Translations under genes and position numbers: made by a program
Notes under the pieces: generated by a model
Told to the model about the DNA's origin: nothing
Seen by the model: only the letters and a program-made list of their open reading frames with translations
Databases searched by the model: none
Part shown: piece after piece, positions 1 to 11,395 of the stretch
How the letters are laid out: the number at the start of each line of letters is the position of its first letter
How positions within the stretch are numbered: the stretch's first letter is position 1
Assembly: GCA_900073065.1 (NCBI GenBank)
Contig: FJOG01000001.1
Location: forward strand, 3,293,662-3,357,661
Direction: 5' to 3'
Origin: Phialocephala subalpina
Lineage: Eukaryota; Ascomycota; Leotiomycetes; Helotiales; Mollisiaceae
Length of the DNA: 64,000 bases

Positions 1-1541
1 CTCCAATAACAAGGAGTCCCACCATCTTGGTCGGGGCTTTCCAATTTATACCCCATAGCACCCGCTCGGAAGGCTCTCTCGCCAGAGATTGTTGAGTGTT
101 TTCGTAAGCAGAGACCGTGGCATATTTTGTGCTGCGGGAGTCATGATCGAGGGAGGAGTGGACGAACGACATGATGGCGCAGCGTCGCGGTTTAGAAGTA
201 GCAGCTAGCCAGGTTTTGTGTCACAATAACTTTTAGAACTGACACAAAAATGCTCTCGGGGCCGAGCTTCATATATATAGGCAAAGCTCGCAAGGCTGCG
301 TCTGCCTGGGTGTGGTGGCAACGTTGGGGGGCGGTTACGCTGGCTTTGAGCTGAGCCAATAGCAATTCCCCACGCCCTACGCTGCAAGATATGAGACGAG
401 GCTCTGATCTAGAGTACTGAAAGGATCACTTTGAGCCTTGAGGGTATTTCCACGACTGCAGGAAAAGTCAAAGTGGTAGTATAACGTAACAACATTGATA
501 CAACTTAGGGTGGTCGTGCAGAACTAATCATGAGGGTGGTGTGCGGCTTCTTCGTCTTCTCAAAACACTACGCGCTGAGGCAATGGCTAAAGTGTTTCAC
601 CATTCCTGAAGAAGAAAGTGTGGAGGACGGGTCGGGAAAGGGCCGCAGATGCTGTGGTAGGTAGCTCGTTGATTGAAGGAGGATCCAAAAAAAAAGAAAA
701 AGGCGCAGATCACATGCGCTTAGCTTGAATCATATGTGATATCCAGCACGTGACATCACGTTTTCTTTGTCAGCTAGTTCGAAGCTCCTTCCATAAGAGG
801 ACTTCTCACGTAGATTTAGAAAAATCAACTCCGTTTACACCCTTCAAAATCACACATATCTATGGCTCGTTTTGGTTCTGGTTTAGTGTCAATGAATACT
901 ATTACTTATCTCTTTGATATCTGCTATTGAACTGATGATTATAGAGCCTTGAATAGAACCTTATTCGCGCGTTTATTCGGAGTGTTTTAGTATAAGGATA
1001 ATGTTATCACACAGATTCGATACCTTGTAAACTACCTAAGGTTTTAATTAGATACATTAATATTTAAATTCAACCTTTGGTAGATGCAATAGATTTTATT
1101 CCCTCTTCGAGAAACCAAGATGGAATGAAGTGGTATAGAAGAAAGAAAAACAGTATCACGTGCACTTGCTTTTCTTTTGCTTGACCTTAGATGTAGAATG
1201 AATTTGTAAGCTTGATAGTTCAATCTTGGAGTGATAAGATTGCCAAACTATAGAGTAAAGTGAATATTCAGGCTCCATAATAGAATCTATTTAACAAATA
1301 TACCAAAGTCTCGTGATGGTCTATTTTTGGTATAGTTTGCTTTCGCCAATGCCCTTTCCGTTTCCTTCAACCTTCAATATCGATTCCAGACTATTACTTT
1401 TGATCAAATCGTCCGAAGAATGAGCACAGTATACTCTACGCCATAATTTCCTAGAATTGTTTCATATCCCCTATCCATATCGAGCTTCCTTTTCTAAAAA
1501 CACGAAGCTAACAAGCTGACAGATTGACGGCAAAATGTAGG
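1..1541. other. intergenic region, no gene seen
   Basis: No reading frame here has the codon pattern, splice signals or domain content of a gene. The short ORF at 205-387 (minus) is low-complexity and I do not call it. The only structure I can support is the dispersed repeat at 735-845. Positions 880-1300 are AT-rich without clear periodicity. Confidence 0.6.
735..845 (+). repeat. dispersed repeat, copy A (inverted partner at 33723-33832)
   Basis: About 110 bp match the reverse complement of 33723-33832 with only a few mismatches. Near its left end is a palindrome with 8-bp arms (GTGATATC ... GATATCAC in copy B; one mismatch in copy A) around a CACGTG-like core. No coding content. It could be a MITE fragment, a solo terminal repeat or a conserved regulatory block. 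The partner is in opposite orientation 33 kb away. Confidence 0.8.
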
Positions 1542-1980
1542 CTACTTATTTTTGTCTTTCACACTGTGAAGCCGAGGTGGATGTGGTAAGAGGCTTGGCG
1601 TGAGATTTATGTCAGAAGATTTGGCGATCGATGGGCACAGATAGGAATGGAAGAAGCGGGAGGGGTAGAGATACGGCAGCAGGGAGAGCTTGCAGGGTGG
1701 CCGGCCGTGGGTGATCAGCAGAACCAGCTTGGGATACGCACCCAGCAGCTTCCTGGACGCCAGACAAAGACAACCTAGTACCGAGTCGTATGGGGCGAAC
1801 ATCCAAGTAGGTCTAATTCTTGGGTTAACGAAGGCGATGTACAGATATTGATGCCACGGCTGCCTTGCGAGCGATTCTTTCAAAACTCGGTCCCACAGGT
1901 AGAAAGGGACGTTAAGCAAGTTTACTGTATGCGCTGTAGCAGGCGTAGTAGAGGCAAGAAGATTATCGAGTACTTGGTCG
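1542..1980 (-). other. possible coding remnant, unknown
   Basis: A minus-strand frame is open from about 2020 down to 1542 and gives protein-like sequence, with stretches such as LIDQVLDNLLA and LWDRVLKESLARQPWHQYLY. It then drifts into a proline- and leucine-rich tail that looks like read-through. There is no good start codon and I do not recognise the family. It may be an exon or pseudogene fragment. Confidence is low because the nearest upstream stop is close and no splice partners stand out. Confidence 0.2.
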
Positions 1981-2122
1981 ATGAGCTCTCCACTTGGATT
2001 ACTGAAGATTAACTGCGAATCTCATTTAGTCTTATGTTATTTGCTGAGCTTAAAGGTCCTTCAAATCCGGATCCCTAGATATCTCTCGACACAATCAAGA
2101 ATCTTTGTCGATTCTCGCAATA

Positions 2123-2968
2123 ATGGCGTTCCAATTCTCTTCCACTACTGCACTTGCGACCGCAATCTCTTCGATTTTGGTTCCTATCACCGGCTCCACG
2201 ACTGCCTCACCTTCGGCTTCAGATACGCCCGCTTTGTCCAGTCAACGTCCAGCTGCAAATGTCGGAACCAATGAAATGAAAGTCTGGTAGGTGGAAGTCT
2301 TGAGAACGCTTGGGACGATGAATTAATCTTGCCCAGGGACGCCCAGAAGTTTGTCAAGCTATATCCAGGCACAGATCCTAACGCTCCACCATTCGTCGTG
2401 CACAAGGACTGGGTCTGCCACTACTCTTCTGTTCTCAACGCCGCCTTCAACAGCAACTTCCTTGAGGGTCAAACGCAAGAATATCGTTTGCACGTTGACG
2501 GCATTGACAAGAAATGTGGTGCAATTGTTGGTTCATTGGGTTTACGCTCAGAAGATCGACCTACTTCAGATTCCAGAAATTACCCCAGGAGTGAAATCAA
2601 GTTATGAAACAAGAAGCACCTCTTTGGTCAAACTTTGGGTTCTAGCCGATAAGTTGTTGATGAGACCTCTTCAGAACTAGGTTATTCGGAAGCTTGAGGA
2701 GATTCGGCGAAACGAGAGAAAGATTGCGGCATACTGCATTCCTTACATCTACGACAACACTCCGAGAGGCAGTCCTCTTCGCCAATACTTCATCCACCAA
2801 TGTATCGCTGATTTACGACCGGAGGCACTCGTTCTGAAGAATGACAAATTTCCTCGAGAGATGCTTGCCGAGGCTTACGACGCTATGAGGAGCAGACTCA
2901 CGCCAGCGGTCTTGATGTCTTTTGCTCCAAAGAACGATATGAACGCCTACAACGTCCCGGAAGAGTGA
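2123..2968 (+). pseudogene. BTB/POZ-domain protein, broken
   Basis: The start ATG at 2123 leads through exon 1 to a 50-bp intron (2287-2336, GTAGGT...CCCAG). Exon 2 encodes a clear fungal BTB core (FVVHKDWVCHYSSVLNAAFN, then EGQTQEYRL). A +1 frame change between about 2490 and 2515 moves the match (VVQLLVHWVYAQKIDL) into the next frame. An in-frame TAG at 2678 interrupts LLMRPLQN*VIRKLEE where CAG (Gln) is expected. Beyond it the frame stays open through the usual IYDNTPRGSPLRQYF motif to TGA at 2966-2968. One frameshift plus one nonsense codon make it a pseudogene. Intact, it would be near 270 residues, like the BTB genes at 22.7 and 61.1 kb. Family members are presumed protein-protein adaptors. 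Confidence 0.85.
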
Positions 2969-3234
2969 GGGTGCTTGCCACCAGAACTGCTTACTCTGTT
3001 TCAAAACACGCACATCTTTAATTCTCTCAGGATAAGGCTGAGGATGCTTCCACAGCGATTGGGACATTTGATTGCTTCGCTAGGGTGGTGTTACGGCATT
3101 GGGTGGGATATATGTTGTTGCTTCTCGGCATCATACCTTGTGCATTAGTCTGGAGGGAGTATCATATGGCACAGCGTTGCGCAAATGAAAGGCTTCTGAA
3201 CAATCAAACTCATATAACTTCAACCGTAACTCCT

Positions 3235-4365
3235 TCACATTCCATTTATCCTCCTCCTCAACCTCCCAATCTCCTCAGGACCTGTCCTACAGCATCCTCC
3301 AACATAAATGCTCTTCCAAACACCCCTATCCCTTGCCATCGTCACAATCCCAAACACCTCTTCATCCCACGCCTTCTGTCTTCATGTTAGCCACGTCCCT
3401 CCCCACTCCAGAGAAAATTATTCATATACCTGACGAGATCTCTCCCCCTCCCCATCCCCACTAACCACCCACTCCTTCGTCGCCGTATTATAAACCTCCC
3501 CAACCTTCGTCCCATCCGGATAAATCACCAAACTAACCCCCTCCCCATCCTCCCCCACCCCCTTCACCGCATCCTCAAACTCCCTCACCAAACTATCAAC
3601 CTTATTCACTTTCGTACAATTGATCCCAATACCCACCGGCCTCATAGCCCCCTCTCTCTTTCTAAGCATCGAGTGTACAACCTTTGCCACCGAAGAGCCG
3701 TCTGGGAGACGATTGCCTTCGCCTGGGAAGACGCACGATATCCAAAACGGCCTATACTCCTCTGGCTCAAGCCCATGATAAGCTAGCCACATCGTCTCCC
3801 TCGCAGCAAGCACCTCTTCAATCTTCGGTAGAGTTTCAAAAGCTACCAAATCCACGTTTTTCCAACACTCCTGAAGCGGCGGAAGAGAAGAGGAAGGGAG
3901 AAAGACATGGAGTCGATTCAGATGCCACTCTCTCAACTCCTCTACACTCCGATGCCCAACATCATATTTGCCAGAATATTCTTGGCTAGGTATCATAACC
4001 GCACCATAAGCTCCCAAACTCAGCGCTACTTTCCCCCTCCCTTGCTCGTCATTCCCAAATGCCTCCCTCGCCACCCTAACAGCACTCCTCATCAACTTCC
4101 CCGCCTCTTTCTCATCTTTCACCCCGCTTGCGGCGAATCCTTCAAATGAAGCTTGGTACGTAGCTGTGATCACCACCTCTGCCCCGTCATCGGCGAATGA
4201 TTTTTGGGAAGAAAGGAGGGTTTCAGGGGAAGTTATCAAGAGATGAGAAGACCAAAGGGGAGTTGAGTCGTCGAAGGTAATGGAGTGAGGTGGGGAGGTG
4301 AGAGTTGTGCCTAGGCCGCCGTCTAGGAGTATGATGTCGCAGGTAGTTCCCCGCCTCTTTCTCAT
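3235..4365 (-). CDS. homocysteine S-methyltransferase
   Basis: Exon 1 is 4365-3430 and exon 2 is 3375-3235. A 54-bp intron (3376-3429) has donor CAG|GTATAT, branch GCTAAC and acceptor GACAG, phase 0. The product is 358 residues, close to fungal Mht1/Sam4-type enzymes. LLDGGLGTTL lies near residue 13. The zinc ligands of the Pfam homocysteine S-methyltransferase family are present: Cys250 in GIGINCTKV, and the Cys-Cys pair near 340-341 in YVGGCCRTGPEEI, which only exon 2 supplies. The enzyme moves a methyl group from S-methylmethionine or S-adenosylmethionine to homocysteine, making methionine in the cytosol. The 5' end is odd: the only in-frame ATG (MRKRRG) is created at the junction of a perfect 250-bp tandem duplication, and no ATG is in frame upstream of the outer copy. 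The true N terminus may be lost, lie in another exon, or be hidden by misassembly. Confidence 0.85.
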
Positions 4366-4596
4366 CTTTCACCCCGCTTGCGGCGAATCCTTCAAATGAA
4401 GCTTGGTACGTAGCTGTGATCACCACCTCTGCCCCGTCATCGGCGAATGATTTTTGGGAAGAAAGGAGGGTTTCAGGGGAAGTTATCAAGAGATGAGAAG
4501 ACCAAAGGGGAGTTGAGTCGTCGAAGGTAATGGAGTGAGGTGGGGAGGTGAGAGTTGTGCCTAGGCCGCCGTCTAGGAGTATGATGTCGCAGGTAG
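4097..4596. repeat. perfect 250-bp direct tandem duplication
   Basis: Positions 4097-4346 and 4347-4596 are identical as far as I can read, with no spacer. The unit covers the first roughly 80 codons of the homocysteine S-methyltransferase gene. As 250 is not a multiple of three, reading across the junction shifts frame. The inner copy keeps the coding frame and gains a junction ATG. Identity implies a very recent duplication or an assembly error. Confidence 0.95.
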
Positions 4597-4864
4597 GAAG
4601 TGGGGGTTGCCAAGACCAGGAACATTCAGGGGCACTCAGGGGTTCGGTAAATTCAGGGATATTCAGACTCGTTCAATGTCCAGCAGGGTACTGTGATTTG
4701 ATGCAAAGCTTTCATTCCTCTAAGCAATACTCAAACACAGAGCAAAATGTCGATCATAGGTATAATGTAAAATTGCAATGCTTAAGAAAGCCCTCCCCGA
4801 AGCCTGGGATGCCCTTGTTCGATGCCTTGATGCCTCTACAAGCACAGCTGAATGATCATCGAGA

Positions 4865-7003
4865 TCATGAATACTTGCTCTTCTTCTTCATTGCCGACGC
4901 CGGAGACATTAAACTAAATGATTTCGAAATCGAGAGTTTTGCAGCTTCCAACCTCGCTGCCTTCTTTTCGGCCCATCTCTCGGCAGCTACCTTCTCACTC
5001 TTCTCCGGTGCGCGATTCTCTACCGGTCTCTCCGCTGCTTGCTTTTCGGTTGTCTTCTTCTCAGCCCATCTCTCGGCAGCGCGCTTCTGATCAGCCAAAT
5101 TCTGTTTCCTGACTTTGCCGGCCTTCTCAGCTATTGCTGTGGTTAACCGCTTGGATTCTTCTGCGGCCATCTCCTGCTCGATGACTCTCTTCGCGGTCTT
5201 GGCAATACCAATGAGAGATTCCTTCTCCGCGACAGACTTCGCGCCCCATGCGATGTTCAGATTCCCTTCAGTTAAGTAGACAGGGCGCATGTTAATGACT
5301 CGTAGCCAGCGTTCACGAATCCTATCGTATTCGGCTGTGTTGCCAGCGAAGTCCCTCTCGAGCGAGTACCCGATGAATGGTTCAATCTCGCTGAATGACA
5401 TGCTCTGCAAAACACTTTCATTGCTCGTACGCGCAGTTTGCTCAATGCGATCTCGCGTAGCTGGACCAAAATCATTCCAGTAAACTTCTAACCTCTCTTT
5501 TAGTATCTTTCCGCTAGGTGAGTCACTGGGACAGATATTATATGGATCCAGGTCCAGGCCAAGAGAATTGAGCCAGCCTCTCCGCCTGAAGTCGAAATCC
5601 GTCGTCTTCTCGGACTTGATCTTAGAAAATAGGAAGTACTTGTTTTCGAACTCAGCCCATTTATAGCGAGGCGGATTTAACATGACTCGCAGATAAGCAG
5701 CTTTGACTTCGATCGCTCTCCGCTCAGCAACGGAATGAGAATTGGTGTACAATGTCTCGACGGCTTGTTCCTGTGCTGGCGAAGAGCACAATGTGTGATA
5801 CGTCGGATCTTCTAGATTCAAGTCTTTCAGCCAGGCTCTTCTCTTGATCATAATGTCTTGGTAGTCGGTAAGCCTACGCTCAGGAACATTGAAATATTGC
5901 CACTCCAGGGCAGCGAACGTAAGTGGAAGAAATGTTTTTGGGACTAGTCGAAATGGTATCGATGACAGATCTACCTTAGTCCTATACTTGAGTGTGACGG
6001 CTGTCAGTTCTACCAATCGGCGCTTGACCACGGGTAGGTGGGCCCAAGTATCCTCGACTTCTTGCCTTTTGTATGCCGCAGTGTATCGCGTCATGAATGG
6101 TGCAAGGTTGAGATCCAACTGCAATACCCATGCTCTTCTCGTAGAATCAACTTCTTTATTAGGACAATAAATGTTCTCCAAGTCGTAAAAGGATAGGTAC
6201 CGCTCCGGAGATAGGATTTGTGGGCCGCCCTGCTCCACGATTCGTACAACATTCGTAGATTTTATACCTAATGCCGGCCGAGGTAGAATACCAGCTCCAA
6301 AAGGTGCATGATTGTACTGGGACGGATAGGACGGCGGTGCAGCATACGGCTGAGATGATGGCTGGTATTGTGGCGGCACGCCTGCAGCACGTGGATGGCC
6401 ATATCCCTGATATTGCGGAGGATATACAGGCGTCGCATAGCCCTGTTGTGATGGGCATGAGTTCGTAGAGATTGCATGTGGTGCATGTAGTGGGTTGGCG
6501 GGAGCTTGGGCGCTTTGCAAATTATAAGGACTGTTGTAGTGACGGGTAGCTGCAGATGGTCCCGGTGGTAGAATTTTCGACGTCTGCGGTGGATCGCGAA
6601 GGATTGGAATTTTAACGGTCTCTGGCAGCTTCCTATCATCACTTAGTATCCATCTCAAGGGTTCCGTGTGGGTTTTGGGCTTCACTTACTCCTGCAATCG
6701 CGTAACCCCGCTACTCATCTCTTCAATTGCCATTTGTATGCCTTCGTCCACCCATCTTTGCATAAGTTCCATCTGCTGCATTTCCAATGCCAATTCCTCA
6801 TCACTTCTACCGCCATGATTGTTGTCCTTCGCCCTCGGGTCCTCAGGGCTTTTCGCGACGCGTCTCTTCTTTGTCGGTCGCGGGCTTTCACCTCCACTCG
6901 AGATACTGATGATTGAGGGTCTGCGAGGGCCAGGGCTTTCATCGCCGCTCGAAATGCTGATATGCGATGCGCAGCGCTGCTCATGAGCTGGCACGGGCGC
7001 CAT
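4865..7003 (-). CDS. uncharacterised protein with four diverged repeats and a Lys/Glu-rich coiled-coil tail
   Basis: Exon 1 is 7003-6690 and exon 2 is 6632-4865, joined across a 57-bp intron (GTAAGTG, branch ACTAAG, acceptor GATAG; phase 2), giving 693 residues. The N terminus has two SIM-like acidic/serine stretches (HISISSGDE, IISISSGGE) and a basic KKRR cluster that could be a nuclear signal. A Pro/Tyr/Gln-rich segment follows. The middle holds four diverged units of about 100 residues, each with an aromatic/acidic helix and a basic-Trp-Leu signature: STRRAWVLQLDLN, IKRRAWLKDLNLE, FRRRGWLNSLGLD, IRERWLRVINMR. The C terminus is Lys/Glu/Ala-rich, with AERWAEKK occurring twice, and is probably a coiled coil. 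I recognise no named family. A nuclear role is inferred only from composition. Confidence 0.75.
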
Positions 7004-7350
7004 GGTTGTTTTGGTTGAGAGTTTTTGGTGTTTATATTTCGTCGCACGTGCGAAAACGCGACTTCCTCAAAAGTGTGGTCTGTGCACGGCACGATCTCAC
7101 GTGCGGTTATATCAGTTCGAAAGTCGGAACTTCCTTTGAAGACCTTGCAGGCAAGAATGTTCGAATTAGAATTAGGTATTCATTTCATCCTATGGTTGTC
7201 GTTGCTTCGTAGAAGAATACTCGCTCAAAACGCCAACTCCTGCTCTCAATGTCCCATCCATGCTTGTATCCAAACTTTAACTTTGTGGTAATGTCCACAA
7301 TACTTTTGGACATCTGAAAATGTCAAGGTACAGAATGCGCTCAACTAATC
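7004..7350. other. intergenic, putative promoter of the 693-residue gene
   Basis: This 347-bp gap lies between the start of the four-repeat gene and the lipase stop codon, both minus strand. It has no gene. CACGTG occurs at about 7043 and TCACGTGCGG at about 7098. Nothing else stands out. Confidence 0.5.
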
Positions 7351-8709
7351 TTACAGCTCTTCTCTTCCGTCTTCGTCTCCAAATCGGTATCTGTCTCTTC
7401 CCCAGTCCAAAGGATCGCCACCAGGAACGCACAGCCCTAGTCGCCAGAAGTAGTCCCTGTGTGCAAAGAAAAGCTGCCAAATCTTGTATCTGGCCGGTAT
7501 AGGAATGCCCCATCTCTTACTTAGTTCAGATACTTCAGCCTCTTCGGCTTCAAATTCCATGTCCCCATCGGCTGCATTGTAGACTTCGGCTGCATCTTCC
7601 GCAGCCCCATTCTGAAACCAGGACTCGTCCACTTCAGCGGCTGCAATACAGTTGATGTCCTCGTCGCCGAAGCAGAGACGAATATCTGAGACAGTAGGCT
7701 GGAGCGACTCCTTGGAGATGAATATTTCACCTGCATGGGATCTGTAGCCCCATTCCTGTAGAGGCAGCAGAGGAACTGGGTCATCAACGTGGGTGATGCG
7801 CCTGTATCTGCCAGCGTGCAATGGAGATTTCGCAGTCGAATCGTGCTCCGATGGTAGCTTGAATGTGTGGTCGACATAACTTCTCATTCCTTTGTTCCCA
7901 ATTTTTGGCTCCCCAAATGTGGTTATCACCGGCTCCCAACCAAAAGCATCAAGCTCGAGCCCAGCCAGCGCAGCGACTGCGCCACCAAGGGAGTGTCCCA
8001 CGAGATCAACTCTGTAATCTGGATATTTCTCCTTCATCAACTTTAGATATGGCAGAATCAAAGTTCTTGTATTCTGCCATGAAGTCCAGAATCCGGTGTG
8101 AACGGTGCAGTTGCTGCATTTGAGTGGCTCGGGCTTCTTTGTGTCCTCAACCTGCGCACCAAACAGCTTCTTCAGTTTCCGTGGCTTCGGCACATAATCC
8201 CACAGCGACTTATGGTTTCCATTCGAGGGGAGTATAGGCTGACCAGGATCGCTCGAGTTGTCGGGACTGTCGGGGTATGGCACATATTCCTGTGGTACAG
8301 TACTCAAATCCACAATTGTGTTCGCGATACTGTATGTACCTCTGAATGCGACAATGATTCTGCCCCTTCCCAGTCTGCCAGTACCGTGATCCAGCACGAC
8401 GTATCCGCAACTATCGCTCATCAATGGCCCAGTATTGAATGTGTCCACTAGCTCGAAGTCGGGGAAGTCGTGGCATCGACTGACGCATTCGAAGGGCTTC
8501 GAGATACCCGTTGTGCCAACACAGTAGGAGATGTCAACTATTCGCGCCAGTTCTTCGAGCTCAGCGAAGAGCTGGATCGAGATATTGCTGTTCCATTCTG
8601 CAAATTGGTGGTTGAGGTTCGGCGCTTCTGAAAGGGCTTGGATGTTCGAAGGATGCGCTGAAGCAGCGGAGGTCGCGATGAGACCGATAAGGATGCTCGA
8701 GTATCGCAT
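7351..8709 (-). CDS. secreted class 3 triacylglycerol lipase
   Basis: Single-exon gene of 452 residues. It starts with a clear signal peptide (MRYSSILIGLIATSAASA), so the enzyme is probably secreted. The fold belongs to the alpha/beta-hydrolase class 3 lipases, which hydrolyse ester bonds of acylglycerols. The nucleophile elbow is VGHSLGGAV with Ser240. The likely acid is Asp309 in HVDDPVP and the likely base His325 in YRSHAGEIF, both at the usual spacing. RIIVAFRGT near residue 117 is the usual strand before the lid. An insertion of about 60 residues after it and an acidic Ala/Glu-rich segment near 375-400 are additions. The ATG at 8709 is the only one that gives the signal peptide. Its 5' flank resembles that of the phosphoesterase gene at 21.1 kb. 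Confidence 0.93.
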   Translation of the reverse strand: MRYSSILIGLIATSAASAHPSNIQALSEAPNLNHQFAEWNSNISIQLFAELEELARIVDISYCVGTTGISKPFECVSRCHDFPDFELVDTFNTGPLMSDSCGYVVLDHGTGRLGRGRIIVAFRGTYSIANTIVDLSTVPQEYVPYPDSPDNSSDPGQPILPSNGNHKSLWDYVPKPRKLKKLFGAQVEDTKKPEPLKCSNCTVHTGFWTSWQNTRTLILPYLKLMKEKYPDYRVDLVGHSLGGAVAALAGLELDAFGWEPVITTFGEPKIGNKGMRSYVDHTFKLPSEHDSTAKSPLHAGRYRRITHVDDPVPLLPLQEWGYRSHAGEIFISKESLQPTVSDIRLCFGDEDINCIAAAEVDESWFQNGAAEDAAEVYNAADGDMEFEAEEAEVSELSKRWGIPIPARYKIWQLFFAHRDYFWRLGLCVPGGDPLDWGRDRYRFGDEDGREEL

Positions 8710-8835
8710 CTTGCGTTGATCTCGTCACATATTCGGAGTGTATTTTGTGTTGTACAGGAGAGAGAGTGTGTGGTTGGGGGATTTGAAGGAATGGCTTTGT
8801 CGATCGCGTGGACTTCAGTTCGTCATTCACGCAAG

Positions 8836-9045
8836 CCACAGACAAGGGTAAAGTGGCGCTAACCCAGCAAAGAAAGTGGAAGCATATGACCTATGACACA
8901 AAAGAATCACTACGGGCGAGAATCATTTGAATTTAACGAAAGAATAAGTTCTACACTTAGTTAATCCCACTGAAATATTCCATGAGTCCCAATACATGCG
9001 GTAGATATGTCGAGTGACTCCACGTGATCCCCCCCCTGTCCAGCA
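8836..9045. repeat. diverged duplicate of 22010-22215
   Basis: About 210 bp upstream of the lipase align collinearly with 22010-22215, which lie upstream of the phosphoesterase. Shared blocks include GACAAGGGTAAA versus GACAGGGGTAAA, GCGCTAA versus ACGCTAA, GCAAAGAAA, and a distal CCACGTGAT. Divergence is considerable and no coding content is seen. It overlaps the first bases of the broken coiled-coil gene on the other strand. Confidence 0.75.
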
Positions 9046-10728
9046 GCTGCCCGCTTTTTCGTTGTACAAAGACATAAATGATCAACAAAACGTCTATGAG
9101 GAAGGAGATCACTTCTATTCACCCACAATGTACATCGAGAAAGGCATCATTCGACAACCCGAAGCCATTGCCAACGACCTACTGGAGAAGCTCATAGACT
9201 TCGGCGCTACTGATAGATATTACGCGAAAGAACGTATGCAGCAACCCAAAGATGCTATCGGCATGCCACAACGAATCCTAGACCTAGATCGTAAAAACTG
9301 GATACGGTCAAGCCGAATAGAGCAAGAGGAAGAGGATTTTGCACGAAGACTCAGAAGGCAAGAGGAGGAACTAGCGAATCGGCAATTACTCAGTCAGAGA
9401 CAACATCTCCTGGTGATGGAACGCGAAGACTTGGGACAGCAGCAGTCGAGACATGTGCTTGATTCGCACCTCCTGGGCACAGATTTGCGCGACAGGGAAC
9501 ATAGACTTGGGCTTAGCCATCAAGACGAGGCCTACAACCATCGCTTGACCGAGATGGCAGCTACGCATCAGATGAGACAGAACATGGAGGCTGCACAATA
9601 CGAAAACAAGTTCGGGATGCAGGAGAGAAGTCGAGATGCACAGTTGAGGCATTATGAGCAGACCCAAGATAAGAAGCTCAATTATCTGGGCGAGGAACAA
9701 ACTATGTGGTACAACAATTTGATAGCGCAACAGGACGTTAAACTTGGGGGTATCTCGAAGGAGTTGGAGTTTAAACGGGAACTTTAGAATGACGAAATCG
9801 GATATCGGGAGAAGTTGAGCAATGTTGAGCGTGCCGAGCTCGATCAAAAACTCCAGTTTGTCAATCAGATGAACACGGGACGAATTCAAACCAACCGCGA
9901 CCTCGGAGATATAGAGTATGCTGCAAGACAGAACAAGCTACAGGTTAAGAACCAGAATCGACAGGCTCAACTACAGTATCAGACCGATAGCGACAGACAG
10001 AAAGTCAACACCATCGACACGATGAACTAGTAGGTGTTCGCTCGGAACCAAAACGCAATCAACACCCAACGTGCTCAGGGTAAGATCGAGCTAGACACAC
10101 GCGCCGGACTGGATCAGATCGAAACTGAGACTATGTACGAGAAAATCCAAATGACGCAACAAGACCGAGGCCACAAGCTCGCTACCGAGCACCGTATGGG
10201 ACAAATCCAGAATCAGAACCTGCAAGACCGATACGAGATCACCCAACAAGATCGCAACAACCTGCTAGAAACTGAGACCAGAATGGGCCAGATTCAAAGC
10301 CACAACTTGCAAAAGAAAGTCATCACCCAGCTGGAGTATCTCCAAGCCACCAACCGCGAAAAACTCGGCTACCAACAAAACTTCGACCACCAAAAACTCC
10401 AAACCCTCTCATCCGAAGGCCACATCCAAAACTCCACCTTACAAAACCGCAACCAGCCAAACCCCGAATACCAATATCAAGCGGTAACATGAAACTGGGA
10501 CAACAAGCTCAGTCTAGGGATATTGATCTCAGTTATCAGCAGAGGAGTGGGAATCTGGAGATGCGTAAACAGGGGTTCTTGCATGGGAATAAGATGAATG
10601 AGATGAGGGCGCAGGATTATTTGAATACGAGGAGGGTACAGGGGAGTATGGTGACGGCGCAGGCGCAGATTGATGTGCAGAGGGCGAAGCATATTGATAA
10701 TCTGCAGTATAATAGGGCTTTGGAATGA
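9014..10728 (+). pseudogene. Gln-rich coiled-coil protein, broken by stops and a frameshift
   Basis: From the ATG at 9014 one frame runs to 10492, interrupted by TAG at 9785 and by TAG TAG at 10028-10033. After a frame change near 10490 it continues to 10728. The sequence is long amphipathic helix rich in Gln, Arg and Glu, with degenerate repeats such as HRMGQIQNQNLQDRYE and TRMGQIQSHNLQ. Intact, it would be near 570 residues. All three stops sit where CAG (Gln) fits the context, so single C-to-T changes explain them. I recognise no family. The similarity of repeated units suggests internal expansion. Confidence 0.7.
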
Positions 10729-11395
10729 CCGAGATGGTATGGAGAGGCTTGAATTTGGGCGGGGGTTTTGGGTGAGGGGGATGTCTGGGTTTTTTGAGGT
10801 GGGGTAATGCTTTTCGCTCACTGCTTTCTCGTCTCGTATATTCAACTCGGCATTTACTGCCCTCACTGCGAAGGACTTTGTAAAAGCTCTCGCTTATATA
10901 TGAATCTGTGGATTTCGGTTACTACTTACGATCTATACCTTGCCATAGGTAGTGAATCTACCTAATTGAAATTTGAAATGGCTATGCTCTGCTAAATTAC
11001 GAACTGCGTATATAAGATTGTCCTCTCTCACTTCTCTAAACTACACCTTGGTCCAAGAACGCGTCGAACAAGGATTCTGTTGTGCTTTGGTATGTAATAA
11101 TGTCTGATCCTGTATTGTACCAAATACTATCTTAAACCATTTTCGGCAGGTGTACATGTTTCTTGCCGTATGTTTCAAGTATTAATAAATAAATATTCGC
11201 TGTCATCTACACAACTATTTTGTTGTCACTTTTGTTGTATGATTATAAGTAGGGATTCAGAGCAAAGATAAGAAGTACCTATCGTCCTTCAAGCTTCGGA
11301 TTGTAACGAAGTACAATTTAAGCATGGCTTATTTCGCACAAGCTTACAGGCTACGAGCGCAGATGCGATATGAAATTATGTATATTGTCCTTGTA
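10729..11395. other. intergenic, no gene seen
   Basis: AT-rich sequence between the coiled-coil pseudogene and the 3' end of the NLR gene. No frame, repeat or RNA gene is supported. It must contain the NLR 3' untranslated region. AATAAATAAATA near 11185 lies on the plus strand and is not informative for that gene. Confidence 0.5.
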
